Notes under the pieces: model-generated | Seen by the model: only the letters and a program-made list of their open reading frames with translations | Databases searched by the model: none | What the model was told of the DNA's origin: nothing | In this document: in pieces, positions 14,387 to 15,892 of the stretch | Layout of the letters: each line of letters begins with the position of its first letter | How positions within the stretch are numbered: position 1 is the stretch's first letter | Position numbers and translations under genes: made by a program | NCBI GenBank assembly: GCA_002394235.1 | Contig: DGTF01000045.1 | Location: forward strand, 39,263-55,154 | Direction: 5' to 3' | Source of the DNA: Eubacterium sp. UBA4343 | GTDB lineage: Bacteria > Bacillota > Clostridia > Lachnospirales > Lachnospiraceae | DNA length: 15,892 bases

Positions 14387-15796
14387 ATGTTTGACAATGC
14401 GTCTGACCGGGTGCTGGACTTTATCCGCCGGTCACCGAGCTGTTTTCATGTTGTTGAAAACCTGAAGAATGAGCTTCTTGAGCACGATTATGAGGAGCTG
14501 AGGGAAGAACAGAGCTGGAATCTGAAGCCGGGCGGCAGATATTTTGTGACGCGGAACGGCTCGTCCATTCTCTCTTTCCGGCTTCCGGATCTGTCGGAGG
14601 GCGGAATCAGGAGTGCGCATATTATTGCAAGTCACAGTGATTCGCCGACCTTCAAGGTAAAACCGTCGCCGGAGATCTGTGTAAACGCAGATGAGATTAA
14701 GCTGAACATTGAAAAATACGGCGGGATGCTGTGCAGTACATGGTTTGACCGGCCGCTTTCCGTCGCGGGACGTGTGCTGGTCCTTGTGCCGGGAGCAGAA
14801 GGAGGATCTCCTGCATTCCGGATCAAACAGAACAGCGACGAAGAGACACCGGGAGGACAAGCTGAGAATTCTCCTGCATTACGGATCGAACAGAGACTGG
14901 TGAACATCGACCGGGATCTTCTGATGATTCCGTCACTGGCGATTCACATGAACCGGAACGCCAATGACGGCACTGCCTATAATGTGCAGAAGGATATGCT
15001 TCCGCTGTTCAGTCAGAACGGCGACCGGGAAGGGTTCCGGAAGCTGATCGCCGATGCCGCGGGCGTTGATGAAGAGAAGGGAGAAAAAATCCTTGGAGAG
15101 GATCTCTTCCTCGTGAACCGCACACCGCAGTCGGTCTGGGGTGCGGACCGGGAGTTTATCTCGAGTCCGAAGCTGGATGACCTGGAATGCTGCTACAGCT
15201 CCTTCCTCGGATTTGTGGATTCGGGAATGGAGGCCGGAAGCGGGACAGGAATCCTTGGCATGCATTGTGTCTTTGATAATGAGGAGACGGGGAGCAGAAG
15301 CAAGCAGGGCGCGGAATCGACGTTTCTGCGTGATACGCTCGACCGGATCATGGACGGCCTCGGTCTCGGACGTGAGGATTGCCATCGTATCCTTGCGAAC
15401 AGCTTTATGGTATCGGCGGACAACGCGCATGCGGTGCACCCGAATTTTCCGGATAAGGCGGATCCGGTTCTGCGTTCGCGCATGAATCAGGGAATCGTCA
15501 TCAAAAATCATGCCAATCAGCTGTACACAACCGACGGGGTGTCAGAGGCGATTTTCCGCTGTCTGTGCGAGGCTCATAAAATTCCGTGTCAGGGATTTGT
15601 GAACCGGTCGGATATGCGCGGAGGTTCGACGCTCGGCAACATTTCTAATACGCAGGTGTCTATGAATACGGTGGACATCGGCCTGGCACAGCTGGCCATG
15701 CATTCGTCCTATGAGACGGCGGGCGCCAGAGATCCGCAGTATCTGGCAATGTTTTCAAAATATTTCTTTGAGGAGAAGCTGCCGGAAATCCGGTGA
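14387..15796 (+). CDS. apeB: M18-family aspartyl aminopeptidase
   Basis: The 469-residue metallopeptidase removes N-terminal (often acidic) residues from peptides in the cytoplasm. It starts at ATG 14387, directly after the preceding stop, with GAGGAAG at 14375-14381. Dinuclear zinc-site motifs are visible in order: ASHSDSPTFK (His83), SPKLDDLECC (Asp264), FDNEETGS (Glu299/Glu300), SADNAHAVHPN (Asp345) and AMHSSYE (His439), with the conserved MRGGSTLGN (410-418). The YGG...WFDRPLSVAGRV and LVNIDRDLLMIPSLAIHMNR segments are typical, but between them about 34 residues (136-169) are inserted with an internal duplication. The family usually runs straight from one to the other with a short loop. 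Tight coupling to the membrane protein suggests co-expression. Confidence 0.94.
   Translation: MFDNASDRVLDFIRRSPSCFHVVENLKNELLEHDYEELREEQSWNLKPGGRYFVTRNGSSILSFRLPDLSEGGIRSAHIIASHSDSPTFKVKPSPEICVNADEIKLNIEKYGGMLCSTWFDRPLSVAGRVLVLVPGAEGGSPAFRIKQNSDEETPGGQAENSPALRIEQRLVNIDRDLLMIPSLAIHMNRNANDGTAYNVQKDMLPLFSQNGDREGFRKLIADAAGVDEEKGEKILGEDLFLVNRTPQSVWGADREFISSPKLDDLECCYSSFLGFVDSGMEAGSGTGILGMHCVFDNEETGSRSKQGAESTFLRDTLDRIMDGLGLGREDCHRILANSFMVSADNAHAVHPNFPDKADPVLRSRMNQGIVIKNHANQLYTTDGVSEAIFRCLCEAHKIPCQGFVNRSDMRGGSTLGNISNTQVSMNTVDIGLAQLAMHSSYETAGARDPQYLAMFSKYFFEEKLPEIR
14807..14893 (+). repeat. 63-bp in-frame duplication inside the M18 aminopeptidase
   Basis: TCTCCTGCATTCCGG (14807) recurs as TCTCCTGCATTACGG at 14870, a 63-base period, encoding SPAFRIKQ and SPALRIEQ. 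The two 24-base cores (14807-14830, 14870-14893) differ at two positions. They make up most of the insertion described for this protein. Confidence 0.88.
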
Positions 15797-15823
15797 TTCT
15801 TTTTCCACAGGGTTTCCGGATTT

Positions 15824-15862
15824 CGCGTGCGGTGCCCGGATCACCGCGGTATTTTTTACGCG
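15824..15862 (+). terminator. Probable terminator after the aminopeptidase gene
   Basis: GCGGTG (15829-15834) pairs with CACCGC (15842-15847) around a 7-base loop, followed after four bases by six T (15852-15857). An outer pairing CGCGT (15824-15828) with ACGCG (15858-15862) encloses it. The gap between stem and T-run makes it weaker than the htrA terminator. Confidence 0.45.
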
Positions 15863-15870
15863 AACAGTGA

Positions 15871-15892
15871 GCCGCAGCCGAATGCGAAGTAT
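15871..15892. repeat. Left arm of the terminal structured repeat
   Basis: The last 13 bases (15880-15892, GAATGCGAAGTAT) equal bases 1-13. The preceding GCCGCA (15871-15876) is the reverse complement of TGCGGC, which is found at 19-24. Read through from end to start, the two arms give a long hairpin (GCCGCA, CGAAT, loop, ATTCG, TGCGGC), so the window ends inside a copy of the same repeat with which it begins. Confidence 0.55.

Noticed and set aside
1..15892. Small circular plasmid
   Set aside because: The 13-base terminal match is short, and ilvBN, thrH, apeB and htrA are chromosomal genes; no replication, partition or mobilisation gene is present.

Overview
The window reads as chromosomal DNA from an anaerobic Firmicute of the class Clostridia, most likely a Lachnospiraceae-type gut bacterium. 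The grounds are strong AGGAGG-type ribosome binding sites in front of nearly every gene, mid-range GC, a long lipoprotein- and surface-protein-rich locus, and the family forms of HtrA, ThrH, GH43 and M18 aminopeptidase. This placement is inference; there is no rRNA or other phylogenetic marker. All ten recognised genes lie on the + strand.

Region 1 (1-5129) is a two-gene surface locus. A 1,230-residue secreted protein carries four NEAT-like or Ig-like domains, two transthyretin-like linkers and, at its C-terminus, only the N-terminal half of a TroA/BtuF-type substrate-binding protein. Its stop overlaps the start of a complete substrate-binding lipoprotein that is homologous to that half domain. 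No permease or ATPase is in the window. Capture of haem, iron or cobalamin-like ligands at the surface is the best inference. Region 2 (5130-7092) is a membrane-anchored HtrA protease behind a 0.4 kb leader with 11-bp phased direct repeats, closed by a strong terminator.

Region 3 (7093-11217) holds a 33-bp tandem repeat, then ilvB and ilvN (acetohydroxyacid synthase), then a 61-bp triplication of the 3' end of ilvN, then a cytoplasmic GH43-type glycosidase. Region 4 (11304-15796) holds thrH, a dense cluster of DnaA boxes, a YkgJ-type cysteine-cluster protein, a seven-helix membrane protein with a 36-bp minisatellite tail, and an M18 aminopeptidase directly abutting it. ThrH (homoserine phosphate to threonine) and IlvBN (isoleucine/valine branch) are metabolically adjacent.

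Two themes run through the window. First, short tandem duplications (15, 33, 36, 61 and 63 bp periods) occur in and between genes, several of them as in-frame insertions into otherwise conserved folds. Second, the two ends of the window share an identical 13-mer, and the joined ends would form one long structured hairpin, so both ends appear to lie in copies of the same dispersed repeat (or the molecule is circular, which the housekeeping content makes unlikely). The most unusual items are the NEAT-like/half-SBP fusion with its coupled full SBP, the DnaA-box cluster away from any dnaA gene, and the IlvB active-site substitutions.
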